Below are positions 1 through 7,105 of a stretch of 11,215 nt of DNA, in pieces. Location: contig DMRT01000326.1 in NCBI GenBank assembly GCA_003455235.1, positions 1-11,215 on the forward strand, read 5' to 3'. Numbering within the stretch: position 1 is the stretch's first letter; every line of letters begins with the position of its first letter. Both the position numbers and the translations under genes were made by a program. Source of the DNA: Chitinophagaceae bacterium (GTDB taxonomy: Bacteria > Bacteroidota > Bacteroidia > Chitinophagales > Chitinophagaceae). A model generated the notes under the pieces. The model saw nothing but the letters and a program-made list of their open reading frames with translations. It was not told the origin of the DNA and ran no database searches.

Positions 1-656
1 GCTGTGTTCAGGGAACCGGCACTGTCGTATTGCATTACTTCCAAACCAATGGCCGTGTTGTTGGTGTTCTTTTTATGGGAGTACATGCTGTAAAGGCCCA
101 CCGCCGTATTGCCACTGGTACTGTCGTTCAGGAAAAGACTCTGGTACCCGATGGCGGTGTTGCTGAAGCCGGCCACATTATTATACATACTGTTTACACC
201 CATGGCTGTGTTGGCATAACCCGTGGTATTAAAACCCATTACGTTAGAACCGGTAACGGTGTTGCTGTAACCACTTGTGTTATTGAACAGGCTGGCATCC
301 CCGATGGCGGTATTAAAGGCTCCCGTAGTATTTCTTAATAAGGTTGCATATCCCAAAGCCACGCTAACATTGCCGGTTTTGTTGCTGCGCATGGAATGGT
401 TCCCGATGGCCACATTCCGGTTGCCGGTGGTATTGCTGTCAAGTGCATTATAACCGATGGCAGTAACATCAAAAGCGGCATTCGACATCAGGGTACGGTA
501 CCCGATGCCAAGTACCCCACCGGCAGTATTGCCATACAGGGCACTGTCGCCAATAGCAATATTATAAGTAGTGGTGTTATTCTGCAAAGCACTTGGGCCA
601 ATACCAATATTATGTGCCAGGGCCGGGTTGGTGAGACCGGCTTTATAACCCAGGTA
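1..656 (-). repeat. YadA-head-type repeat array of gene A (continues off window)
   Basis: This tract consists of degenerate repeats of about 42 bp, each encoding around 14 residues with the NxAxGxxAL core. About a dozen units are visible. Unit lengths vary slightly where short insertions such as LNDSTSG or SHKKNTN occur between cores. The array continues past the left edge. Confidence 0.8.
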
Positions 657-1082
657 AGTAGTAGTGTCATTTACCTGGCCGGAGAATATATTATTATACC
701 GCAACCGCAGCGAATTGGCATCGGTGGTACCTAAGAAATTATTAACCGGGTCGATACCTGCATTACCGGTGGTTAGCCAGCCCACGTTGGCATTTGCCGC
801 TGCCATCCATAACCAGGATGTTCCATTATAATAATAAAAGCCAATGCTATCCGGTGCATTTTGAAAAACCAGCAGGCCGGTGGCTGGTGCGGCAATGGCA
901 TTTCTTTCTGTTTTGTTCATGCGGGGGATTAGAACTCCTTTATCGGTGCTTTTCACATCCAGTAAGGCACTGGCATGGGCGGTGCTTCCATCGGTATTTA
1001 CACTTAGTGATTGGGAGTTGGCAGAAAAATACAGCGTGAATGCAATGCATGTTGCACACACTAAACGCAAAAATTTAGTCAT
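1..1082 (-). CDS. YadA-head-repeat surface protein A (partial, C-terminus outside window)
   Basis: An open frame runs without a stop from an ATG at 1082 to the left edge (360 codons), so the C-terminus is missing. Residues 1-23 form a signal peptide (MTKFLRLVCATCIAFTL..., ending near ANSQ), indicating export. Residues 24 to about 120 are a module shared with the two genes upstream: SLSVNTDGSTAHASALLDVK, then GVLIPRMNKTERNAI and GFYYYNGTSWLW. From about residue 143 (YLGYKAG) come roughly a dozen repeats of about 14 residues with the core N-(T/I/V)-A-(I/M/V)-G-x-x-(A/S)-(L/M), for example NIAIGDSAL, NVAIGNHSM and NTAIGYQSL. This pattern belongs to the YadA head family, which folds as a left-handed beta-roll, usually trimeric. 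An adhesive or surface-layer role is inferred from the family. The anchoring domain, if there is one, lies outside the window. It may have its own promoter at 1302-1332. Confidence 0.9.
   Translation of the reverse strand, partial: MTKFLRLVCATCIAFTLYFSANSQSLSVNTDGSTAHASALLDVKSTDKGVLIPRMNKTERNAIAAPATGLLVFQNAPDSIGFYYYNGTSWLWMAAANANVGWLTTGNAGIDPVNNFLGTTDANSLRLRYNNIFSGQVNDTTTYLGYKAGLTNPALAHNIGIGPSALQNNTTTYNIAIGDSALYGNTAGGVLGIGYRTLMSNAAFDVTAIGYNALDSNTTGNRNVAIGNHSMRSNKTGNVSVALGYATLLRNTTGAFNTAIGDASLFNNTSGYSNTVTGSNVMGFNTTGYANTAMGVNSMYNNVAGFSNTAIGYQSLFLNDSTSGNTAVGLYSMYSHKKNTNNTAIGLEVMQYDSAGSLNT
723..1013 (-). repeat. Shared N-terminal adhesin module, copy A
   Basis: This encodes residues 24-120 of protein A. 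It matches equivalent stretches at 2640-2930 and 5936-6228 in residue order and largely in bases, for example the block reading gcatgggcggtgct followed by ccatcggtatt on the plus strand. The order is NTDGSTAHAS, LLDVKST, LIPRM, ATGLLVFQ, GFYYYNGTSW, GNAG and NFLGTT. The function of the module is unknown to me. Its position just after the signal peptide suggests a cap or an export/assembly element. Confidence 0.75.
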
Positions 1083-1192
1083 GGTAGAATGTTAGTTATG
1101 ATGGTTTGGTCAGATGGTTTCCCGAAGAGATTGGAATTTCTTGCTTTATCAGGGAAATGGTTGGGTAATTACTGCTGTAATATTAGTAAATT

Positions 1193-1232
1193 TTCTACCC
1201 GTTTGTAGAATAATTGATAAAATAGTTATCAA
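1193..1232 (-). other. Two adjacent inverted repeats in the leader of gene A
   Basis: This 273-bp gap (1083-1355) contains two perfect short inverted repeats in a row. TTGATAA (1214-1220) and TTATCAA (1226-1232) form a 7-bp stem with a 5-nt loop. TTCTAC (1193-1198) and GTAGAA (1205-1210) form a 6-bp stem with a 6-nt loop. Both lie between the predicted promoter at 1302-1332 and the gene A start at 1082, so they would be in the untranslated leader. They are AT-rich and neither is followed by a T-run on the minus strand, so a terminator is unlikely. An operator, an RNA structure or chance are all possible. I see no gene in the rest of this gap. Confidence 0.4.
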
Positions 1233-1301
1233 CCATGCTGCAAAATTGTGGATCATTATTACCAGTACCGGGTTACTCAGTTATTCCTGTTTTGCAAGGC
1301 A

Positions 1302-1332
1302 CAAAACTAGCGGGTAGATGATTGCGGGCAAA
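1302..1332 (-). promoter_or_regulatory. Bacteroidota-type promoter for gene A
   Basis: On the minus strand TTTG (1329-1332) is followed after 19 nt by TAGTTTTG (1302-1309). This fits the Bacteroidota consensus TTTG, about 19 nt, TAnnTTTG in every fixed position. Transcription would start near 1296 and give a leader of roughly 215 nt before the gene A ATG. The site lies just beyond the stop of gene B. It is the only full match I found in the gap. Confidence 0.55.
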
Positions 1333-1355
1333 TACCACAAAGCGGTAATACCGGC

Positions 1356-2993
1356 TTAATCCTGTTTAAGTATGATCCAGTTTTGTCCGTCGCTCAACGC
1401 CAGCACGGTTTTAGGTGAACTGCCAGCATTTAACGTAAAGCTGCTGCTGCCTGCACTGCTGCTGCCGGGGTACAAAAGGCCGGCGGCAGTAACCAGCACG
1501 GCGCTGAATGTGGAGCTGTTGTTTCTTATATAATACATCCTGCCCGAATAGGTGACCGGGCTGGGTAACTGGTAGTAATTATTTACGCCATCAGCCGGTA
1601 ACAGGCCTGTAAATGATTTTTGATTCAACAGTGAAACCGGTGAACCCGAAGAACCTCCTCCCAATCCCAGAGAAACGGTCATGGCTATTATACCATCCAG
1701 GTGTATATATCCATTGGCACCGCCCCCGGCACCCGTGCCCGGCTTCAATACCAGGTTACCTCCATTCGACGTGGTGGAGTTGAAGGAAACGATACGTCCT
1801 CCTTCGGTTGTCAGGGTGGCCGCATCGGGTGCGTTAATATTATACCCGCCTTTCAGGATTACATCTGAGTGAGAGTCGTTTGCCAATGCCCAGTACGAAC
1901 TTTGCCCGGCAGTTATATTAATATTACCTCCCGCCGTATTGTATCCGCTTCCTGCTGTTAAGTTGATCACACCCGATGGTCCAAGGTTACCGTAACCGGA
2001 CCCACCCGAAGGCATGTTATTCGTTGCTTCTATATTGATGCTTCCGCCTGATCCACCAACCGGAACAAAGGGATTTCCGGCCCGCATCCAAATAGATTTG
2101 CCGCTTCCGGTGGTGGAAGGGGCTGCATAAATAGTGTCAACACCCGTAAACCGCAGGTTGCCGTTGATCTCCAGTTTGTCGCCCGGGGTGCTGGTTCCGA
2201 TCCCGATCAGTCCATTACTCTTAATGATCATCCTGGTTGTATAAACTCCACCGGTGTCCATGGTCATGAACTGAAACCTGGTTGGTACTTTGTTCGTTGA
2301 TACAGGGCCATCGGTCCATAAATCAATAGCGGAGGTTTGCAGGTAATTGCTGCCGTCGTAATTCATACTGGTAAACGTTCCCAGGTAATCACCATTGATT
2401 ACGGCTGTTGGAGTTGCTAAAGTGCCTCTTGCATGCTGAAGCACATAGCCGGGAGCATACCCGGCATTATTCACTGCATTGCGTACCAGCATATCGGTGG
2501 GCGCACCAAATCCTTCGGATGCCAGTTCAAGACGGGCATAACCATAACTGGAGTTAGGTGTGGTGGTACCAATGCCTACTTCACCATTTGTGGTGATGCG
2601 CATCCGTTCGGCATTGTTAGTCCTGATTGCAAGGGCGTTGTTATCGGTTGTTCCCAGGAAATTAGCAGCCGGGGTAGTGCCGGTGTTTCCCGTAGTGCTC
2701 CAGCCGGTGAGGTTATTGGATAACCAGGTCCAGGAAGAACCATTGTAATAATAAAATCCCGTGCTGTCGGGGCCCGACTGGTAGATAAACAGGCCTGTTG
2801 CCGGAGTGGGGATGGCGTTTTTTTCTGTCTTGCTCATGCGTGGAATAAGCATCCCCTTCAGGGTGCTTTTTACATCAAGGATGGCACTGGCATGGGCGGT
2901 GCTGCCATCGGTATTGATGGCCAGCGATTGTGCGGTGGCTGTTTGACGGAGGAGTGTTGCAAGCACTATTCCGGAAAGGAGGATGGATTTCAT
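1356..2993 (-). CDS. Secreted modular surface protein B with VGIGTxTP motifs and glycine-rich body
   Basis: This encodes 545 residues from the ATG at 2993. A TTG three codons upstream (3002) could extend it, but MKSILLSGIVLATLLRQTATA is already a normal signal peptide with cleavage expected near ATA|QS. Residues 22-118 are the module shared with proteins A and C (NTDGSTAHASAILDVKST, LIPRMSKTEKNAI, GFYYYNGSSWTW). EVGIGTTTP (138-146) and LIGIGTSTP (262-270), each followed by a hydrophobic strand (YARLEL, DKLEI), are repeat-domain starts common in Bacteroidota tail-fibre-like proteins. From about 290 to 450 the protein is rich in Gly, Ser and Asn, suggesting a beta-solenoid. The C-terminus (YYIRNNSS...TLNAGSSPKTVLALSDGQNW) resembles the end of protein C in style. 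It lacks the NTAIG repeats. I see no catalytic motif, membrane anchor or obvious T9SS C-terminal domain. An adhesive or structural surface role is inference. Confidence 0.85.
   Translation of the reverse strand: MKSILLSGIVLATLLRQTATAQSLAINTDGSTAHASAILDVKSTLKGMLIPRMSKTEKNAIPTPATGLFIYQSGPDSTGFYYYNGSSWTWLSNNLTGWSTTGNTGTTPAANFLGTTDNNALAIRTNNAERMRITTNGEVGIGTTTPNSSYGYARLELASEGFGAPTDMLVRNAVNNAGYAPGYVLQHARGTLATPTAVINGDYLGTFTSMNYDGSNYLQTSAIDLWTDGPVSTNKVPTRFQFMTMDTGGVYTTRMIIKSNGLIGIGTSTPGDKLEINGNLRFTGVDTIYAAPSTTGSGKSIWMRAGNPFVPVGGSGGSINIEATNNMPSGGSGYGNLGPSGVINLTAGSGYNTAGGNINITAGQSSYWALANDSHSDVILKGGYNINAPDAATLTTEGGRIVSFNSTTSNGGNLVLKPGTGAGGGANGYIHLDGIIAMTVSLGLGGGSSGSPVSLLNQKSFTGLLPADGVNNYYQLPSPVTYSGRMYYIRNNSSTFSAVLVTAAGLLYPGSSSAGSSSFTLNAGSSPKTVLALSDGQNWIILKQD
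2640..2930 (-). repeat. Shared N-terminal adhesin module, copy B
   Basis: This encodes residues 22-118 of protein B and corresponds to the modules at 723-1013 and 5936-6228. After this block the three proteins diverge: B switches to VGIGTTTP units and a Gly-rich body, while A and C switch to YadA-head repeats. Confidence 0.75.
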
Positions 2994-3097
2994 GCTGAAC
3001 AATTTATTCTAAAGTTAAACCGAATAAACTGTACCGCATAAAAATCACTGGAGAAAGAAGGCGCCGGATCAATGATTCCGGTTAATCGGTTGATTAT

Positions 3098-6000
3098 TTA
3101 CTGTATCCGGTACCAGTTGGTGCCGTTGCTTTGTATGGTGATGCTGCTGTTGGCGGTAAGGGTGATGTTGGCAGCGCCGGTGAAATCAAGGTAACTGGTA
3201 ATGGCGTGCACAGAATTGTCCTGGTTTACGATGGTGTATTCTCTTCTTGTGCAGGTGCTTGCTGCAGGCAGGGTGATAACCACCGCTGCTGCCGTGGGCA
3301 AAATGATGTGGGTATGATCAAACTGATCCAACGTAGTGGAGATGGTAGATGAAGAGATACCGCTGCCGGTAGACCCAAATACATCCAGGTAACTCGCAGG
3401 AGCCGAGGTTCGTACACCCATAAAACCGGTATTGTCAATGGTTACCCGGGTTAATGAACCGCCACTGTTGAAATTAATGGAGCTGTCTGCTTCGAACGTG
3501 ATTCCGCTGCGTTGTGCAGTTGCTGCATTACCAGAACGAATGAGGGCAGGTGAGCCATTGGGTGTTGAGAACTGAAGGGTGAAAATGGAGCTGTTTTCCA
3601 GTATCAATCCCGATTCAGGCTGGTAGGTGCCGCCGCTGGCGCCATTGCGTACAATGTGCAGGCGTGCATCGGGAGTGTTGGTTCCAATGCCTACATTAAT
3701 ACCGGATGTTGCACCGTTTACTCCACTGATACTTCCCAGCACCATAGTGTTGCTTTGCGCTGCCAGGGATTGGTAGCCAATGGCGCTGGCATTATTAATG
3801 GAATTGGAAGATGCATTGGAGGATGAACCGATAAAAGTATTTCCATTGCCAATGGTAATTGCCTGTCCGCTCAGCATTCCGACAGCCGTGTTGTCAATTC
3901 CGAGTGTGGCGGATGTACCATTTGTGCCCAGCAATGCCTTGTACCCGATGGCGGTATTATTGGTAAAATGATCACCGCTTGGTACAAAAAAATTATTTGA
4001 AAAAAGGGCGCTGTCGCCAATGGCCACATTCCGGCTGCCCGAGAGGGTTCCGTACATGGTACTAACACCAACAGACACATTGTTCACACCGCGGCGGTTA
4101 AGTGTCATCGCACCCCATCCCACTGCCGTATTGCCAATGGCTGCTGTATCATTGGCAAGTGCACTTGCGCCAATGGCTACTTTGCGGCTTCCTTTTGAAT
4201 TTGTCATTGTAAAATTTCCCACCGCCACATTCTGATCCCCGCCGTCCGTAAAGAACTGCATGGCGCCGGTGCCAATGGCGGTATTGCCTGTTCCCAAACT
4301 ATCCTCACGCAGTGCTTCATACCCGATGGCCACATTGGAGAATCCGGACCGGATACTTTTTGCACTGTTATATCCAACGGCCGTATTGAAATTGCCAAAC
4401 AGTCCGTTATTGGGTGCATTTAATCCGGCTTCTGATAATGAAAAACTACCAATGGCTGTATTCTCTTTTGCGATAGCACCCGACAGCATTGAACTGTAGC
4501 CTATTGCCACATTGTTGGAACCGGTACTGTTGGTGGACAATGCATTGGTTCCAATGGCAGTATTGTTTATTCCTTCAATGATATTTGTGGGTTGGTTTTT
4601 CAATAATGCCCGGTATCCAAGTGCGGTATTGTTGGTACTGAATGAAACATTCCCGTTGCTGAAAGATTGTGTGTACATGGCCGAATCCCCGATGGCTGTA
4701 TTAGCTGATGCCATGGTATTATTCCTGAGTGCACTATAGCCGATGGCAATATTGTTTTTCCCGTTTGTGTTGGCTGAAAGTGTTTGATTGCCAATGGCGG
4801 TATTGGATGAAGCAGATGTATCCTGCCTCAATGCAATGGTGCCGATGGCCAGTTTATTGTTGCCTGTTTTATTGCTGTATAATGCCTCATTGCCAACGGC
4901 AACATTGCCAACAGTATTTTTTGAATTGAACATGGCATCGCTGCCCACCGCTACATTAAATACACCCGACGTGTCGGAGAACATGGCATCGGTACCTACC
5001 GCCGTATTATCATTTCCCGTACGGTGCGATACCAGCGAACCGGCACCAACCGCCACATTCAATCCTCCGGTTGTATTGGAAAACAAAGCGGCATGCCCTA
5101 TCCCGGTATTGGAGCCGCCAGACGTATTTGCGACCAGTGTTTGCCGCCCGATTGCGGTGTTACCAAATGCATTTACCGAATTCTTAAGAGCTTCTGAGCC
5201 TACGGCGGTATTATAAACACCATTCCCGATCTTTAAGAGGCTGAATGTACCCAGCGCCGTATTTTCACTTCCGGTGGTGGCGCCCGCCATGCTGCTGTCG
5301 CCCACAGCGGTATTGCTGGTACCGGAGCTGTTGGACCGGAGGGAAGCGGTACCCACGGCCACATTACCCGAACTATTGTTGGAAAGCAGGGCTTCGGCGC
5401 CCACAGCCACATTTCTCAAGCCGCCTACATTCAGCTGGAGTGCACCCGAACCTACTGCTGTGTTGGGAGAAAGGGAGGTATCACTCAGCAATGCATTATT
5501 ACCAACAGCGGTTTTAAAATTTCCTTTTTTATTCTGAAAAAGAGCACTTTGCCCTACAGCTACATTTCCCGAAACATTACGGGCTTCAAATCCTGCAAAG
5601 GCACCCACGGCAACATTGTTAGAGGCTAATGTATCCTGCCACATGGATACCGCACCGATCACCACGTTATTATCACCTGTTTTGTGATTGCCCATAGCAG
5701 AATTTCCCATCGCAATGTTTTGAGTGCCGGTGGTATTGGAAAGAAGGCTGCCGCCGCCCACGGCTGTATTAAAATTGCCAGTGGTATTATTGATCAGCGC
5801 ACCGGTGCCAAATGCAGTATTAACGATTCCGGAAGTGGTACTCTTGCCGGAATTGGTGCCAATAAAAAAATTGCCCTGGTTATCGTCAAACTGGCCCGCC
5901 CATTTATTATTTACCTTAAAACGAAAAGGCATATTGGTAGTGGTGCCGATAAAATTCACGGCGGTGTCGGTGCCGGCATTTCCCGTGGTGCTCCAGCCGG

Positions 6001-6288
6001 TTATATTGGTTGCTGCTGCCAGCCAAAGCCAGGCGGACCCGTTGTAATAATAAAACCCGGTGCTGTCCGGTGCATTCTGGTATACCAGTAAACCCGCTGC
6101 CGGTGATGCAATTGCATTTTTTTCGGCCTTGCTCATCCGCGGCACCAGCACACCTTTCGTGGTGCTCTTTCATCCAGCAGGGCACTTGCATGGGCCGTGC
6201 TGCCATCGGTATTGATGGCGAATGACTGTGCATTTGAAAAATGGGAGATACAGATCAACAGGCCGGCAACGGCAATTTTTTTACGCAT
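3098..6288 (-). CDS. Large YadA-head-repeat surface protein C, frameshifted near its N-terminus
   Basis: The gene starts at the ATG at 6288 with a signal peptide (MRKKIAVAGLLICISHFSNA|QS). The frame changes near 6168, and the second frame then stays open to the TAA at 3098-3100. Read as one protein it would be about 1063 residues. Residues 21 to about 118 are the module shared with proteins A and B. About 140-845 hold roughly 39 YadA-head-type repeats (NTAVGSGAL, NVAIGYSSM and similar). NVGIGTNTP lies at 865-873, FMGVRTSAPASYLDV at about 956-970, and a C-terminal beta domain ends in TNWYRIQ. As sequenced, translation from the true start stops after 51 codons (TGA at 6133-6135). Starting inside the second frame (GTG at 6151 or the downstream ATG) gives a protein of about 1017 residues without a signal peptide. 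It is therefore a recent pseudogene, a phase-off allele or a base-calling error. The predicted role, as for A, is a fibrous secreted adhesin-like protein. No anchor domain is visible. Confidence 0.85.
3755..5872 (-). repeat. Long YadA-head-type repeat array of gene C
   Basis: About 39 degenerate units of roughly 42-60 bp encode the core N-(T/V)-A-(I/V)-G-x-x-(A/S)-(L/M), often followed by xxNTTGxx or xxNSSGxx. Unit-to-unit variation is high, and a few units carry longer inserts (for example between NTAIGDSAM and NTALGYRAL). This points to an old, diverged array and not a recent expansion. On the opposite strand the same periodicity creates several long spurious open frames. Confidence 0.85.
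5936..6228 (-). repeat. Shared N-terminal adhesin module, copy C (contains the frameshift)
   Basis: This corresponds to 723-1013 and 2640-2930. The order SFAINTDGSTAHASALLD, then GVLVPRMSKAEKNAI, ATGLLVYQ-like, GFYYYNGSAWLW and NFIGTT is the same as in proteins A and B. One base is missing between LLD and the ST-TKG that follows. Confidence 0.75.
6168..6171 (-). other. One-base deletion causing a frameshift in gene C
   Basis: Paralogues A and B read LLDVKSTDKGVLIPRM and ILDVKSTLKGMLIPRM here. In gene C the coding strand reads GATGAAAGAGCACC, giving LLD-ER-AP in the start frame, and the expected ST-TKGVLVPRM appears only in the neighbouring frame. One added base in or next to the A-run (TTT at 6168-6170 on the plus strand) restores the reading D-(E/V)-K-S-T-T-K-G. 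The sequence is not a usual slippery heptamer for programmed frameshifting. Confidence 0.85.
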
Positions 6289-6332
6289 GCATAAAAGTTT
6301 AGCAGCCGTAAAAATAATTTTGAAGACGGGTA

Positions 6333-6356
6333 GAAAAAATCACCAAACCCGGTGAT
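6333..6356 (-). terminator. Terminator-like dyad after the two-component operon, possibly also an operator
   Basis: On the minus strand ATCACC (plus 6351-6356), a 6-nt loop GGGTTT and GGTGAT (plus 6339-6344) form a perfect 6-bp stem. A T-run of six follows (six T, the first being the last stem base). It starts 17 bp beyond the stop of the response regulator, where a Rho-independent terminator would be expected, although the stem is short. A related sequence without the T-run lies at 7065-7090, which suggests a protein-binding site as an alternative or additional role. Confidence 0.45.
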
Positions 6357-6373
6357 AGGTCCCGGGCAACCGG

Positions 6374-7021
6374 TTAAAGAAGTTTCTCGTTCACGGCTTT
6401 GAATACCACCTGTGAAATGGAAACAACGTGCAGCTTTTCGTAGATCTTTTTAACATGGCTCCGCACTGTTTCGTAACTGATGTTTAATTCGCCGGCAATC
6501 ATTTTGTGTGACAGTCCGTTCACTATGCAGGCCAGCACCTCTTTTTCCCGGGAAGAAAGTTTATAGTCGCTGCCCGGTTCCTGTCGGATAACCGCAGACA
6601 CTTCCTGCATTTTGCCCAGTACTTTACGGGCGATGGTGGGCGACATGGGGGAGCCGCCGCCCTGCAGGTCTTTAATAAAAGGGATCAGCCGGGTGTTGAG
6701 CTGGCTTTTCAGAATATACCCCGATGCACCGGCGCAGATGGAGTCAAACACACGGTCATCGTCTTCAAAAACCGTTTGCATCAGTATCTCGGTGTGCGGC
6801 ATGGCCTGTTTGATGAGACGAACGGCCTCTATGCCATTCATGCCGGGCATTTCAATGTCCATCAGTACCACATCCGGGTTGCAGGCTTTCACCTCATCCA
6901 CGCAATCCAGCACGTGCGGAAAAGAACCCACCAGTTCAAACTGTTCTTCGGTCTTTAATAGCATGCCGATGCTGTCCCGTATATTATTGTTGTCGTCGAA
7001 AATGACAATGCGTAGCGGCAT
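6374..7021 (-). CDS. LuxR/NarL-family response regulator
   Basis: This encodes 215 residues from the ATG at 7021 (MPLRIVIFDDNNNIRDS). Upstream in-frame starts add a 15-residue extension unlike this family and were not chosen. Residues 1-120 are a receiver domain: acidic pair D9-D10, predicted phospho-acceptor D55 in VVLMDIEMPGMNG, T83, and K105 in GYILKS. All key residues are present, so it should be phosphorylated normally. Residues 154-215 are a LuxR-type helix-turn-helix (LSSREKEVLACIVNGLSHKM, then ISYETVRSHVKKIYEKLHV), so it is a DNA-binding transcription factor. It lies 84 bp downstream of the histidine kinase on the same strand, and the pair very likely forms one operon. Its targets are unknown. 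The nearby adhesin genes and a repeated dyad on both sides of this gene make local control plausible. Confidence 0.95.
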   Translation of the reverse strand: MPLRIVIFDDNNNIRDSIGMLLKTEEQFELVGSFPHVLDCVDEVKACNPDVVLMDIEMPGMNGIEAVRLIKQAMPHTEILMQTVFEDDDRVFDSICAGASGYILKSQLNTRLIPFIKDLQGGGSPMSPTIARKVLGKMQEVSAVIRQEPGSDYKLSSREKEVLACIVNGLSHKMIAGELNISYETVRSHVKKIYEKLHVVSISQVVFKAVNEKLL

Positions 7022-7064
7022 AAGATTTAATTGTTTCAAAGTTCCGGAAAATAACATAAGCAGC

Positions 7065-7090
7065 AATCACCAAAAGCGGGGATAGGCAAC
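7065..7090 (-). promoter_or_regulatory. Repeated dyad element in the kinase-regulator gap
   Basis: On the plus strand AATCACCAAA, 7 nt, ATAGG and CAAC occur in this order. The same blocks recur at 6338-6370, where a 7-nt insert separates ATAGG from CAAC. The core ATCACC (7066-7071), N6, GGGGAT (7078-7083) is a dyad with one mismatch; the other copy is perfect. It lies 45 nt upstream of the response-regulator start and 15 nt after the kinase stop. A binding site for the regulator itself is an inference. No T-run follows, so it is not a terminator. Confidence 0.35.
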
Positions 7091-7105
7091 TTGCTAAGAA
7101 AAGGA

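Noticed and set aside
1114..1317. Plus-strand 67-residue hydrophobic frame in the gap between genes A and B
   Set aside because: It is membrane-like in composition, but it is short, in AT-rich intergenic DNA, overlaps the promoter and inverted repeats on the other strand, and resembles no family I recognise.
3010..3017. TAACTTTA before gene B (and TAAAAATA at 6309-6316 before gene C) as promoter -7 elements
   Set aside because: Both miss the final G of TAnnTTTG and lack a proper -33 TTTG; such words are common in AT-rich gaps.
3064..3081. Hairpin CCGGA / TCCGG in the gap between genes C and B as a terminator
   Set aside because: It has only 5 bp with an 8-nt loop and no T-run, so it is too weak to call.
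4788..5216. Plus-strand open frame with repeated PTAVL-like residues, and similar frames across 3780-5537
   Set aside because: These are shadows of the NTAIG repeats of gene C read from the other strand; the regular spacing comes from the repeat unit. There is no signal peptide, domain or promoter for them.
3755..5872. Regular repeats as a CRISPR array or tandem satellite
   Set aside because: The units are degenerate, lie in one open reading frame and encode the YadA-head core; there are no identical repeats with unique spacers.
6160..6175. Programmed ribosomal frameshifting in gene C
   Set aside because: The site GATGAAAGAG has no X-XXY-YYZ heptamer, and paralogues A and B are in one frame at the same place. 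Mutation or sequence error is simpler.
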